Shown here piece by piece: positions 16,212 to 24,007 of a DNA stretch of 36,741 nucleotides. The notes below the pieces were generated by a model that saw only the letters and a program-made list of their open reading frames with translations, was not told where the DNA came from and made no database searches. The stretch is taken from the NCBI RefSeq assembly GCF_030680935.1, contig NZ_JAUXUP010000079.1, positions 1 through 36,741 on the forward strand. The letters are read 5' to 3'. The stretch comes from Polaromonas sp. GTDB taxonomy: Bacteria; Pseudomonadota; Gammaproteobacteria; Burkholderiales; Burkholderiaceae_C. Every line of letters starts with the position of its first letter. Positions within the stretch are counted from its first letter, which is position 1. Made by a program: the position numbers and the translations under genes.

Positions 16212-16315
16212 TCTGAGAATGTCTTCCTGAACGAAGTTGATTTCGTCCGCATCAAATGCGGTCTTGAGCTCGAGGTATAGGGGTTCAAGAAGCTGCCTGG
16301 ATAAAGGCGAGCCGC

Positions 16316-17353
16316 TCAAACAACCCGCCGAAACCAGAGCAGCGACAGGCCCCCCGCCGCCAACGCAAGCCCCGCCGCCAATAAAGCCAGCAAGGCCGTG
16401 ACCTCGGTCTCTCGCGTCTGCACCTGCACCCGCGAGCCCAGGTTTTCGTAAACGCTGCGCAGCGCTTCTGCCGTGCCCGCCTGGTGGTACTCGCCGCCGG
16501 TCATGCGGGCCACCTCGCGCAGGGTGGGTTCGTCCAGTTGCAGGTAGATGGCCATGCCTTCGGGCATGGCGCTTGAGTCGCCCACGCTGCCCAGGCCGAT
16601 GACGTGGATGCGCACGCCGCGGTCGGCGGCCATTTTGGCTGCTTCCAGGGTGTCAACGCCCGTGGTGCGGCGCCCATCGGTGAGCAGGATGATGGCGGCA
16701 GCGTTGTACGAGCCCGGCGCCACCGGTGTGAGCGGCTGGGGTGGTGGCTTGTCTTTGTCGTCCAGGCTCTTGCCGCGTGGCTTGCTGCCGTAGGTCAACT
16801 CTTCCAGGTTGATGCCGTGGTCAGGGAACAGCTCGGCCAGGCTGGTCACGATGGCGCTGCCGACGGCGGTGCCCCGCTGCATCTGAAAGCCGTCGATCGC
16901 CGCGACCAATGCGGGGCGGTCCAGCGTTGCGGCATGCGCCACCTGGGTGCTGCCTGCAAAGGTGACGAGTGCGACTTCAATCTTTCTGGGCAGGTCTTGC
17001 AAAAAGAGCTTGGCGGCCTCTTGTGCGGCCACCATGCGGGTGGGCTGGACGTCGCTGACGCGCATGCTGAGCGACACATCCATCGCCAGGACGATGGTGG
17101 TACGCGCCCAGGGCAGCGGCACCCGCGCCATGGGGCGCGCCGTGGCCAGCAGCAAGCCGGCTACGGCCAGCAACAGCAGGGCGGGCGGCACGTGTTGCCG
17201 CCACTGGCGCCCGGCGGTTGCGGCGCGAACGGCGCCCAAGCTGCTGTAACGTACGGCCAGCTTGCCCCGGCGCCGCAGCAGCCAGAGGTAGGCCAGCGGC
17301 AGCAGGGGCAATGCCAGCATCAGCCAGAGGTAGTGGGGCGACTGGAAGAACAT
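16316..17353 (-). CDS. BatA-like membrane protein with von Willebrand factor A domain
   Basis: 345 residues. The N-terminus has two hydrophobic segments (about 7-27 and 57-71) in the BatA/Aer pattern FFQSPHYLWLMLALPLLPL. Then comes a periplasmic or surface VWA domain with the MIDAS sequence Asp92-x-Ser94-x-Ser96 (MDVSLSMRVSD), the Thr-bearing RGTAVGSAIV and IILLTDGRRTTG. A C-terminal hydrophobic segment (LLALLAAGLALAAGGLSLLW) ends the protein. Such proteins usually sit beside moxR, a DUF58 gene and batB; none of these is adjacent here. VWA domains bind metal and protein partners, often as co-chaperones of MoxR ATPases. It converges on the end of the defence island, 104 bp from the last TIR gene. 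Confidence 0.88.
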   Translation of the reverse strand: MFFQSPHYLWLMLALPLLPLAYLWLLRRRGKLAVRYSSLGAVRAATAGRQWRQHVPPALLLLAVAGLLLATARPMARVPLPWARTTIVLAMDVSLSMRVSDVQPTRMVAAQEAAKLFLQDLPRKIEVALVTFAGSTQVAHAATLDRPALVAAIDGFQMQRGTAVGSAIVTSLAELFPDHGINLEELTYGSKPRGKSLDDKDKPPPQPLTPVAPGSYNAAAIILLTDGRRTTGVDTLEAAKMAADRGVRIHVIGLGSVGDSSAMPEGMAIYLQLDEPTLREVARMTGGEYHQAGTAEALRSVYENLGSRVQVQTRETEVTALLALLAAGLALAAGGLSLLWFRRVV

Positions 17354-17459
17354 CGACGCTTATCTTGCCCCGGAAGCGGCCGGCAGGCAACCGACGCAGG
17401 CCAAAGCCCAGCGGCACCATGGGGCAACCCGGCAAGCCTGCACTGGGTAAACTGGGGCC

Positions 17460-18101
17460 ATGCTGACCATCCACCATCTGGGCGTCTCCCAATCTGAACG
17501 TGTTGTCTGGCTTTGTGAAGAGCTGGGCATCAATTACGAGCTGAAACATTACACCCGTGACCCGGTCACGCGGCTGGCGCCGCCCGAGCTGCGGGCGCTG
17601 CACCCGGCCGGCACCGCTCCGGTGATGACCGATGGCGATGTGCAGATTGCCGAATCTGGCGCCATCGTGCAATACATCATTGCCAGGCATGGCGGCGGCC
17701 GGCTGGCGCTGGCGCCTGATAACCCTGATTTTGGCAACTACCTGTACTGGTTTCACTTTCCCAATGGCAACCTGCAGCCGCACATGGGGCGCAACATGGT
17801 GCTGGGCCGCATTGAGGCGGCCAAGGGGCACCCGGCAACGCTGTCTGCGCAAGAAAGGGTCACGCGGGCCCTGGCGATGGTTGAGGCGCGGCTGGGCGAG
17901 GTGCCGTACTTTGCAGGTAGTACATTCACCGCGGCGGACATCATGAACATGTTCACGCTGACCACCATGCGTTACTTCCAGCCCTGGGACTTCAGCCCGT
18001 ACCCGAGGCTGCTGGCTTATCTGGCGCGCATCGCGCAACGCCCGGCCTATATCGCCGCCATGGCCAAGGGCGACCCCGGCATGAAGCTGTTGCTGACCTA
18101 G
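17460..18101 (+). CDS. Glutathione S-transferase family protein
   Basis: 213 residues. The thioredoxin-like N-terminal domain reads MLTIHHLGVSQSERVVWLCE, has the cis-Pro in HPAGTAPVMTDGD and the glutathione gamma-Glu contact IAESGAIVQYI. The all-helical C-terminal domain contains the N-capping/hydrophobic staple region FAGSTFTAADIMNMF. It is a cytoplasmic enzyme that conjugates or reduces electrophiles with glutathione; substrate unknown. It diverges from the VWA gene across 106 bp and has no operon partner downstream within 200 bp. Confidence 0.92.
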   Translation: MLTIHHLGVSQSERVVWLCEELGINYELKHYTRDPVTRLAPPELRALHPAGTAPVMTDGDVQIAESGAIVQYIIARHGGGRLALAPDNPDFGNYLYWFHFPNGNLQPHMGRNMVLGRIEAAKGHPATLSAQERVTRALAMVEARLGEVPYFAGSTFTAADIMNMFTLTTMRYFQPWDFSPYPRLLAYLARIAQRPAYIAAMAKGDPGMKLLLT

Positions 18102-18121
18102 CGCCTGGTTGCCTCACTATC

Positions 18122-18142
18122 ATGCCGGGCCTGACCCGGCAT
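18122..18142. repeat. REP-like hairpin downstream of the GST gene
   Basis: Perfect 8-bp stem ATGCCGGG / CCCGGCAT with a CCTGA loop, 21 bp after the GST stop codon. This ATGCCGGG...CCCGGCAT form is typical of short palindromic elements in many proteobacterial genomes. There is no T-tract, so an RNA-stabilising or transcription-slowing role is only possible. The rest of 18143-18310 shows no gene. Confidence 0.5.
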
Positions 18143-18310
18143 CGATGTTGGTTGACCTACCACCTTTTGACCGCCAGCATGGATTGCGGGGGAGGTCTGC
18201 AGCGCCAGAAAGGCGTCGATTGACCGGCCCGAAAGATTCATTGGCAATCCAGCATGGTTATTCCAATAAATCCAATTTACATACATAAGCAATCGCGCGA
18301 TATTCGCCTG

Positions 18311-19669
18311 ATGGACAAAAACATTCAGACCATCGCCATCGGCTGTGCAGCCGGTTTCTCGGGGGACCGGACGGATGCCGGTGCGCCGGTGGTTCGCACT
18401 TTGATAGAGCGCGGCGGCCCCTGCGCGCTGATCTTCGAGAACCTGGCCGAACGCACGCTGGCCACCCAGCAGTTGGCCAAGCGGGCCAACCCGCAGTTGG
18501 GTTATGAACCGCTGCTTGAGCTGGAGCTTCGCCCGGTGCTGGCCGACTGCCTGAAGCACGGCATCACCATCGTTGGCAACTTCGGCGCGGCCAACCCGGA
18601 GGGGGCGGCGCGCGTCATCGAAAAGCTGGCCGCTGAGCTGGGCCTGGCCAAGCCGCGCATTGCGGTGGTCAAGGGCGACGACTTGTCGGGTGAAAGCGCA
18701 TGGCCGATGCTGCGCGACCACCTGGGCGGCGACTTTGACGCGGCGCGTTTTGTCTGCGCCAACGCCTACCAGGGCGCGCAGGAAATCGCCGACGCCATTC
18801 GAGGCGGTGCACAAATTGTGGTGACCGGCCGGGTGGCTGACCCTTCCCTGACCGTGGGGCCGGCGATGGCCCATTTTGGATGGCGCGCCGATGATTGGGA
18901 CGCCCTGGCCGGCGCCACCATGGCTGGCCATCTGCTCGAATGCGGGGCGCAGGTCTCAGGCGGCTACTTTGCCGACCCCGGCATGAAGGACGTGCCGGGC
19001 CTGGAAGACGTGGGTTTTCCAATCGCAGAGATCGCCTTCGACGGCAGTTGCATCGTCGGCAAGGCATCGCGCACCGGCGGTTTGGTGGACGAGCGCACCG
19101 TCAAGGAGCAGCTGCTGTACGAGCTGCACGACCCTGCCGCCTACATCACACCCGACGTGGTGGCCGACATCACCGAGGCCACCGTGGTGCAAGTGGGGCC
19201 GGATCGTGTGCGCCTGTCAGGCGTGCGCGGGCACCCGCGCACCGGCACCCTCAAGGCCAACGTGTTTTTTGACGGCGGCTGGTTTGGCGAGGGCGAGATT
19301 TCTTATGCCGGCCGCAACGCCGAGGCCCGCGCCCGGCTGGCCATGGACATCATGCGCAAGCGCATGGGGCATTTGCTGACCATGCGGTTTGACTTGATTG
19401 GTGTCTCCAGCATCCTGGCCGACGATTCGGGCCGCATGCTGGGCGCAACGGCGGCCGGCGAGAGTCTGGATGTGCGCTTGCGCGTGGCGGGCCAGCATGA
19501 AGACCTGGCCGTCATTGACCGGCTGCTGCGCGAGCTGACCTGCCTGTGGACGGGCGGGCCTGCCGGCGGCGGCGGCGTGCGTGTGGCCAAACGCCAGCGC
19601 CTGTCCACCCGCTCCTGCCTGATCCCGCGCGAGCAGGTTCCAGCCCACTTCACACTGAGCACACCATGA
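18311..19669 (+). CDS. AtuA-like DUF1446 protein (acyclic terpene utilisation family), large part
   Basis: 452 residues of the DUF1446/AtuA family, associated in Pseudomonas with acyclic terpene (citronellol/geranyl) catabolism though its reaction is not established. Family blocks seen: IAIGCAAGFSGDRTDAGAP, CLKHGITIVGNFGAANPEGA, VVKGDDLSGES, VVTGRVADPSLTVGPAMAHF, LLECGAQVSGGYFADPG and GGPAGGGGVRVAKRQRLST. The start at 18311 (MDKNIQTIAIG) fits the family; an upstream in-frame ATG at 18254 would add 19 unrelated residues. The stop overlaps the next gene by ATGA. In Pseudomonas the family protein is, as I recall, longer because the small C-terminal domain is fused; here it is a separate gene. 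No other terpene gene is nearby. Confidence 0.9.
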   Translation: MDKNIQTIAIGCAAGFSGDRTDAGAPVVRTLIERGGPCALIFENLAERTLATQQLAKRANPQLGYEPLLELELRPVLADCLKHGITIVGNFGAANPEGAARVIEKLAAELGLAKPRIAVVKGDDLSGESAWPMLRDHLGGDFDAARFVCANAYQGAQEIADAIRGGAQIVVTGRVADPSLTVGPAMAHFGWRADDWDALAGATMAGHLLECGAQVSGGYFADPGMKDVPGLEDVGFPIAEIAFDGSCIVGKASRTGGLVDERTVKEQLLYELHDPAAYITPDVVADITEATVVQVGPDRVRLSGVRGHPRTGTLKANVFFDGGWFGEGEISYAGRNAEARARLAMDIMRKRMGHLLTMRFDLIGVSSILADDSGRMLGATAAGESLDVRLRVAGQHEDLAVIDRLLRELTCLWTGGPAGGGGVRVAKRQRLSTRSCLIPREQVPAHFTLSTP

Positions 19670-20022
19670 GCGACATAACCCTTTATGAGCTGGCCCACGC
19701 CCGCACTGGCGACAAGGGCAACCGCGCCAACATCAGCCTGGTGGCTTACCGGCCGCAAGACTATGACTTGCTGGTCGAACAAGCGACTGAAGAGCGCGTG
19801 GCCCAACACTTCGCCCACCGCAAGCCAAGCCGGGTGCGGCGTTTTCTGTTGCCCAAGCTGGGTGCGATGAACTTTGTACTGGACGACGTGCTCGATGGCG
19901 GCGTCAACGATTCGCTCAACCTCGACATGCACGGCAAAGCCCTGTCGTATCACCTGCTGGCCCTTCACGTGCGCGTTGCTTCGTCTGGGCCAGCTTCCGT
20001 TCAAGAAAAGGAAGCACCGTGA
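19666..20022 (+). CDS. AtuA-like small C-terminal (ferredoxin-fold) domain protein
   Basis: 118 residues. LYELAHARTGDKGNRANISL and the downstream FLLPKLGAMNFVLDDVLDGG match the domain found at the C-terminus of longer AtuA proteins. It is translationally coupled to the large AtuA-like gene (ATG at 19666 overlaps the TGA at 19667-19669), so the two presumably form a complex in a fixed ratio. The last ~15 residues (ASSGPASVQEKEAP) look disordered. Function of the domain is not known. Confidence 0.88.
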   Translation: MSDITLYELAHARTGDKGNRANISLVAYRPQDYDLLVEQATEERVAQHFAHRKPSRVRRFLLPKLGAMNFVLDDVLDGGVNDSLNLDMHGKALSYHLLALHVRVASSGPASVQEKEAP

Positions 20023-20166
20023 AATCCCGTGCGTTCCTGACATCGCTTGCGTAGGGGCAGTCCTGCATGGGCTGGATGAATTTCGGCCACGTCTGCCGCT
20101 ATATGATCCGGCGTGGTTTGCGACGGCCGATCATGCACATTGGAATCAACAGGAAAAGGCTTGCGG

Positions 20167-20538
20167 ATGAAAAGCGCAAAGATGTCGGGCGGGCTTGTCT
20201 ATTCAACCGACGCGGGCCGCATGTGCCCGGCCTGCCGCCGGCCAATCGCCCAATGTGTCTGCCGGCAGGCCAAGCCCACGGGTGCCACCGACGGGATTGT
20301 GCGGGTACTCTGCGAGACCAAAGGCCGGGGCGGTAAAAGCGTGACGGTGATTCGCGGGCTGGCGCTGGACGCCGCTGCGCTGACGCTGCTGGGCAAACAA
20401 CTCAAGGCGGCCTGCGGCAGCGGCGGTACCGTCAAGGACGGCGTGATTGAGGTGCAGGGCGAACACCTGGCGACCGTCATGGCGCTGTTGCAAAAACAGG
20501 GCTGGACGGTGAAGCAGGCGGGCGGCAAGGCCGCATAA
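20167..20538 (+). CDS. SUI1/YciH-family translation initiation factor-like protein
   Basis: 123 residues. The C-terminal SUI1 domain (about 45-115) shows GIVRVLCETKGRGGKSVTVI, LLGKQLKAACGSGGTVKDG and VIEVQGEHLATVMALLQKQG, which are the eIF1/YciH signature blocks. The N-terminus has a Cys-rich stretch CPACRRPIAQCVC as in YciH-type proteins, possibly metal-binding. In bacteria YciH is reported to influence initiation fidelity. ATG 20167 follows AGGAAAAGG; a second ATG at 20182 is possible. The gap 20023-20166 before it holds only an imperfect hairpin around 20102-20133. Confidence 0.9.
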   Translation: MKSAKMSGGLVYSTDAGRMCPACRRPIAQCVCRQAKPTGATDGIVRVLCETKGRGGKSVTVIRGLALDAAALTLLGKQLKAACGSGGTVKDGVIEVQGEHLATVMALLQKQGWTVKQAGGKAA

Positions 20539-20640
20539 GCCTGCGCAGGCCGGGCTTGTGTCTGCGCCGCCGGAGGATTACCATGATTTCTTCGCTGCCG
20601 GGCAGGCCCGCCCTGCGGCAGGACACAGCCGGGAGGCACC

Positions 20641-21270
20641 ATGCCACAACTCATTGCATCGGTCGAAGGCGTCGAGATCAAGCATGTCTATCTGGTCAAG
20701 GACCGCACCACCCTGGGCCGGCGGGCGCAGAACGACATTGTCTTCAACAACCCGGTGGTCAGCGGTGACCACTGCGTGTTTGAACTGGTGGGCCTGGCCG
20801 ATGTGTACGTTGAAGACCTGGGCAGCACCAACGGCACCTACATCAACGGCAAGATGATCAAGGCGCGCCAGCGGCTGCGCGACAACGACGTGATTGCCAT
20901 CGGCAACTTCAGGGTGCAGTACCTGTCGGCGTCCGAAGACTCGGGTTACCACGCAACAGCGGCGATGAAGCTGGATGCGCACGCCGCCAGCAGCAGCGCG
21001 GCACAACACGCCAGCTTCAAGGTGCTGTCGGGCTCGTCGTCGGGGCTGGAGGTGCCGGTTGTGAAGGCAGTCACCACATTTGGCAAACCCGAGGAGAGCC
21101 TGGTAGCGGTGTCGCACCGGCGCCATGGTTATTTTGTGGCGCACATGACGGGCAGCACGGTACCCACACTCAACGGCAAACCGGTCAGTGCCGATGGGAC
21201 GCCGCTGGAGCACAACGATGTGCTGGAGCTGGGCGGCACCGCCATGCAGTTTTTGCTGAAGGCCGACTGA
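20641..21270 (+). CDS. FHA-domain protein with two FHA-like repeats
   Basis: 209-residue cytoplasmic protein. The first forkhead-associated domain (about 15-95) is canonical: Gly-Arg in TLGRRAQNDIVFNNP, Ser/His in VVSGDHCVFEL and LGSTNGTYINGK, so it should bind phosphothreonine peptides. The second half (about 126-209) repeats the plan in degenerate form: TTFGKPEESLVAVSHRRHGY, then PTLNGKPVSADGTPLEHND, with Lys in place of the Gly-Arg arginine. The linker is Ala/Ser-rich. No Ser/Thr kinase gene is adjacent, so the phosphorylated partner is unknown. Confidence 0.9.
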   Translation: MPQLIASVEGVEIKHVYLVKDRTTLGRRAQNDIVFNNPVVSGDHCVFELVGLADVYVEDLGSTNGTYINGKMIKARQRLRDNDVIAIGNFRVQYLSASEDSGYHATAAMKLDAHAASSSAAQHASFKVLSGSSSGLEVPVVKAVTTFGKPEESLVAVSHRRHGYFVAHMTGSTVPTLNGKPVSADGTPLEHNDVLELGGTAMQFLLKAD

Positions 21271-21362
21271 GCGGCGGCCCTACGCGGGCGCCTTGCCGCG
21301 GCCTCGGTTACTTTGTGTTGCGCTTGCGCTGGCTGATGGGTAGCTGTCAGGCAACACATGTT

Positions 21363-21391
21363 TTGACCCGCAGGGCCTTGTGACTTATGCT
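21363..21391 (+). promoter_or_regulatory. Likely sigma-70 promoter for the DUF2726 gene
   Basis: TTGACC (21363-21368) and TATGCT (21386-21391) are separated by 17 bp, 65 bp before a GTG start that has a strong GAGGAG site. Both hexamers are good matches to the sigma-70 consensus in a GC-rich background. The rest of 21271-21456 shows no gene. Confidence 0.55.
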
Positions 21392-21456
21392 GGGCTGTGG
21401 CTGGCGCCTTGCCGCCAATCTGCCGCCCCGCCAACCCGCTACCAAGAGGAGATAAC

Positions 21457-22251
21457 GTGAGCCCATCGATATGGTTGATGACCCTGGTGGGTGTTCTGCT
21501 GGGCGCGGCGCTCGGGGCCGGTCTGCATTGGGGCTGGGTACGCCGCGGGGCTTCAAACAAACTGCGCTTGCCGGCGCGCTGGCTGCTCAATGCCCGCGCT
21601 CTGGTGAACAGCGAAGAAAAAGAGGTCTGGAAGTGGCTGCGCGCCGCATTTTCAGACCATGCGGTGATGGTCAAGGTGCCGGTGATGCGTTTCACCATTC
21701 CCAGTACCCGCCATCTGCCTGAAAACAAGGACCAGCACTGGCACCAGCTGCTGGAAGGGGTGTATTGCACGTTTTCGGTCTGCACCCTGGACGGCAAGGT
21801 GGTGGGCTGTGTGGACGTGCCAGGCAAACGCGGGCTGACGCGCGGCCAGCGCGAAATGAAGGAAGAGCTGTTGCTGGAGTGCGGCATTGGCTACACCACC
21901 GTGCGGAGCAATAGCCTGCCGTCTGCCGGGGCGATGCGCACCGCATTTTTGGGTGAGGCGCTGATCCCGGCGGTTGAATCACAGGCCACGCGCGGCGGCG
22001 ACAGCAGCTTTCATGCAGCGCTGGATGAGTTCTCCAGCGAGAAGGTGCGCGCCGCCAAGGACCAGGCGATGAAAGAACTCAAGGACAAGCGGGCCGCAGA
22101 AACCGAACCCCAGGACGCTGCGCGTGGCGCAGGTTTCAACCCGGACGGCACGGGTTCTTTCATGACCCGCGACTCAAAAGACCGGTTCGCCGCCCAGTGG
22201 GAAGACTCCTTCACCATGCAGCAAGAGAGCAGGCCGGCCAAACTCTCCTGA
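21457..22251 (+). CDS. Membrane-anchored DUF2726 family protein
   Basis: 264 residues. An N-terminal signal anchor (about residues 4-24, IWLMTLVGVLLGAALGAGLH) precedes a domain with the DUF2726 plan: LVNSEEKEVWKWLRAAFSDH, VMVKVPVMRFTIP, the Asp-less strand FSVCTLDGKVVGCVDVPG, GQREMKEELLLECGIGYTTV. DUF2726 resembles the nuclease-like NERD/restriction fold, but the catalytic acidic residues are not obvious. The C-terminus (about 205-264) is charged and probably disordered. The GTG start at 21457 is chosen because GAGGAG lies six bases upstream; an in-frame ATG at 21397 has no such site. Role unknown. Confidence 0.8.
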   Translation: MSPSIWLMTLVGVLLGAALGAGLHWGWVRRGASNKLRLPARWLLNARALVNSEEKEVWKWLRAAFSDHAVMVKVPVMRFTIPSTRHLPENKDQHWHQLLEGVYCTFSVCTLDGKVVGCVDVPGKRGLTRGQREMKEELLLECGIGYTTVRSNSLPSAGAMRTAFLGEALIPAVESQATRGGDSSFHAALDEFSSEKVRAAKDQAMKELKDKRAAETEPQDAARGAGFNPDGTGSFMTRDSKDRFAAQWEDSFTMQQESRPAKLS

Positions 22252-22366
22252 AAGACCTGTCCTACAGGCATTCAGGGTGCAAGCGGCGGCCAGGGGGCGC
22301 GAAGTCCCTCAGCCCACCGTGCGATGACTTTCTAGACTGGGGTTTTAAAAGTCAAGGAGTCATTCC

Positions 22367-22885
22367 ATGGTCTCGTTCCCTACAAGCTCAACGCGTTCTT
22401 CCACCCGCCGCACTTTCGCCTCGCTCAAGTCAAGGATTTCTCTGGCTGGCGTGGGTCTGCTGTGTGCCGCCGGTGCGGCTTTGGCGCAAACCCCCATCAC
22501 GGCGGTGGGCACCACAGGCATCGATGCATCAGGCAACACCCAGCAGGAGCGTGCAGCCTGCATGAGCGGGCGCACCCAGCAGGACCAGGCCACCTGCCTG
22601 CGCGAAGCCACCAATGCCGCCGCAGCAAAACGCAGTGGCAAGCTGGACAACAATGGTGCGCAGTTTGAGGCCAATGCGCGCATGCGCTGCGAGGCGCTGG
22701 CCGGGCAAGACCGCGCTGCCTGCGAAGCCCGTGTGATGGGTTATGGCAACACCAGCGGCAGTGTGGCCGGCGGTGGCGTAGTTCGTGAAGTCGAGACGGT
22801 GGTGGTGCCCGCAGGCGCCACATCGGTGCGGATTGAACCAAAAACCGACGCTCCTGTGATCCTGATGCCGGTTCCGCAAAAATAA
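22367..22885 (+). CDS. Secreted hypothetical protein with conserved Cys pairs
   Basis: 172 residues with a signal peptide: a Ser/Thr/Arg-rich start, then ISLAGVGLLCAAGAALAQTP with cleavage after ALA near residue 40. The mature part has four cysteines in the order RAACMSGR, ATCLREA, MRCEALAG, AACEARVMG, suggesting two disulfides in the periplasm. The tail is Val-rich (VVREVETVVVPAGATSVRI). AAGGAG stands eight bases before the ATG. I do not recognise a family with certainty. It lies between DUF2726 and pssA, in the same direction but with its own 115-bp leader. Confidence 0.75.
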   Translation: MVSFPTSSTRSSTRRTFASLKSRISLAGVGLLCAAGAALAQTPITAVGTTGIDASGNTQQERAACMSGRTQQDQATCLREATNAAAAKRSGKLDNNGAQFEANARMRCEALAGQDRAACEARVMGYGNTSGSVAGGGVVREVETVVVPAGATSVRIEPKTDAPVILMPVPQK

Positions 22886-22942
22886 GACCTGAGCCAGGGC
22901 GGGTGCCGCTTTGCCGCGCACTCGCCTGACATCAAAACCACT

Positions 22943-23566
22943 GTGGCCGACAAACCCAAACATTTCTCGATGCTGCGGGGCTTTCACCTCGCAGATTTTC
23001 TGACCCTGTGTAATGCCGGCTGCGGTGTGGCGGGTGTTTTTTTTGCGATGCTGTTTGCAATAGAAGGCCGGATTGGCCTTTTTTACGCGGCCGCTGCCAT
23101 GGCGCCAGCCGCATTTATTTTTGATGTGCTGGACGGTCGTGTGGCGCGTTGGCGCAACCAGCACTCGGCGCTGGGCCGTGAGCTTGACTCACTGGCTGAC
23201 ATCATCTCTTTTGGCATGGCGCCTGCTGCCCTGGCTTTTGCGGCCGGCATGCGTGGTGGCTGGGACTGGGTGGCGCTGATCTATTTTGTCTGCTGCGGCG
23301 TGAGCCGCCTGGCGCGCTACAACGTGACTGCGGAAACCCTGTCCGCCGGTGCCGACAAAGTTGCCTATTTTGAGGGCACACCGATACCGACCAGCGTGCT
23401 GCTGACCGGCTTGCTGGCGGTCGCCGCCTGGCAGGGGCGGCTGGGCGAGCAGCTGTACGGAGGCGTCTGGCAGGTGGGGCCGTGGGCCCTGCATCCGCTG
23501 GCCTTGCTGTTTGTGTTGTCGGGCACCTTGATGCTCAGCAAAACACTGCGTATTCCAAAGTTGTAG
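22943..23566 (+). CDS. pssA: CDP-diacylglycerol--serine O-phosphatidyltransferase
   Basis: 207-residue polytopic inner-membrane enzyme making phosphatidylserine, the precursor of phosphatidylethanolamine. The CDP-alcohol phosphotransferase signature D-x2-D-G-x2-A-R-x8-G-x3-D-x3-D is complete (Asp61, Asp64, Gly65, Ala68, Arg69, Gly78, Asp82, Asp86). It starts at GTG 22943 (MADKPKHFSMLRGF), where family similarity begins. About six hydrophobic segments are present. YFEGTPIPTSVLLTGLLAV is the usual PssA type II segment. A phosphatidylserine decarboxylase gene is not in the window. Confidence 0.92.
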   Translation: MADKPKHFSMLRGFHLADFLTLCNAGCGVAGVFFAMLFAIEGRIGLFYAAAAMAPAAFIFDVLDGRVARWRNQHSALGRELDSLADIISFGMAPAALAFAAGMRGGWDWVALIYFVCCGVSRLARYNVTAETLSAGADKVAYFEGTPIPTSVLLTGLLAVAAWQGRLGEQLYGGVWQVGPWALHPLALLFVLSGTLMLSKTLRIPKL

Positions 23567-23656
23567 GCTTGCCTCCATGCGCTGTCGGCAAAAGCTGACA
23601 CCATCCCACACCATTGCCTGATCGTCAGTTGTCGCAGCGTGGCGCAAGATAGCTTC

Positions 23657-23839
23657 ATGTCTGCAGCCACACACCGCCCTGAATCCCACGTCTCCGGTCA
23701 GCCACTATCAGGGGCCGAACGCTGGCTGCCGGTGGTCAAGGGCCTGCTGGTGTACTGCTCGTCGGTATCGCTCAGCGTGGCAGCGGCTGCGGCGCTTGTC
23801 AGCGGGGTACCGGCAGAATTTTTGCTGGGCTCGTTTTAA
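23657..23839 (+). CDS. Small single-pass membrane protein, hypothetical
   Basis: 60 residues. A hydrophilic N-terminal third is followed by a long hydrophobic stretch (WLPVVKGLLVYCSSVSLSVA to about residue 50), so one membrane helix is expected. It is the first of three tiny genes each separated by only three bases (stop 23839, next start 23843), which argues that it is real. An upstream in-frame GTG at 23639 is possible. No family recognised. Confidence 0.5.
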   Translation: MSAATHRPESHVSGQPLSGAERWLPVVKGLLVYCSSVSLSVAAAAALVSGVPAEFLLGSF

Positions 23840-23842
23840 GCC

Positions 23843-24004
23843 ATGGCTTCCCATCGCCAAACCCGTCCGGAAGACGGCCCTGCAACACCGCCTGGGGAAA
23901 AACCGGAGCCTGCGCCGGCCGCCTTGCCGGTTGAGCCAGACTTGGGACCCATGCCCGCACCTGCACATCCTGACGAGCCCGGGGTCGTCCAACCCGAGAT
24001 ATAA
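23843..24004 (+). CDS. Small proline-rich protein, hypothetical
   Basis: 53 residues, about one-quarter proline (RPEDGPATPPGEKPEPAPA, LPVEPDLGPMPAPAHPDEPG), acidic and without hydrophobic segments, so probably disordered. It begins three bases after the previous stop and ends three bases before the next start, in the same orientation. Coding status rests on this spacing and on the sustained frame. Function unknown. Confidence 0.4.
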   Translation: MASHRQTRPEDGPATPPGEKPEPAPAALPVEPDLGPMPAPAHPDEPGVVQPEI

Positions 24005-24007
24005 AAA

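Larger units (their letters stand above)
12963..16315 (+). other. Low-GC defence island carrying a Thoeris system
   Basis: From the end of the aminotransferase gene to the end of the VWA gene the base composition drops clearly (mid-to-upper 40s % GC by eye against more than 60% on both sides). Codons rare in the neighbours (TTA, ATA, AGA) become common. The four genes are all on the plus strand: TIR, SIR2-SLOG, TIR, TIR. No integrase, transposase, tRNA or flanking direct repeat was found, so the route of entry is unknown. The last 104 bp (16212-16315) hold no recognisable gene. Confidence 0.8.

Noticed and set aside
16092..16319. 75-codon minus-strand frame at the right end of the defence island
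   Set aside because: It overlaps the third TIR gene, matches nothing I recognise and ends at the VWA stop; it could be a gene remnant but nothing supports it.
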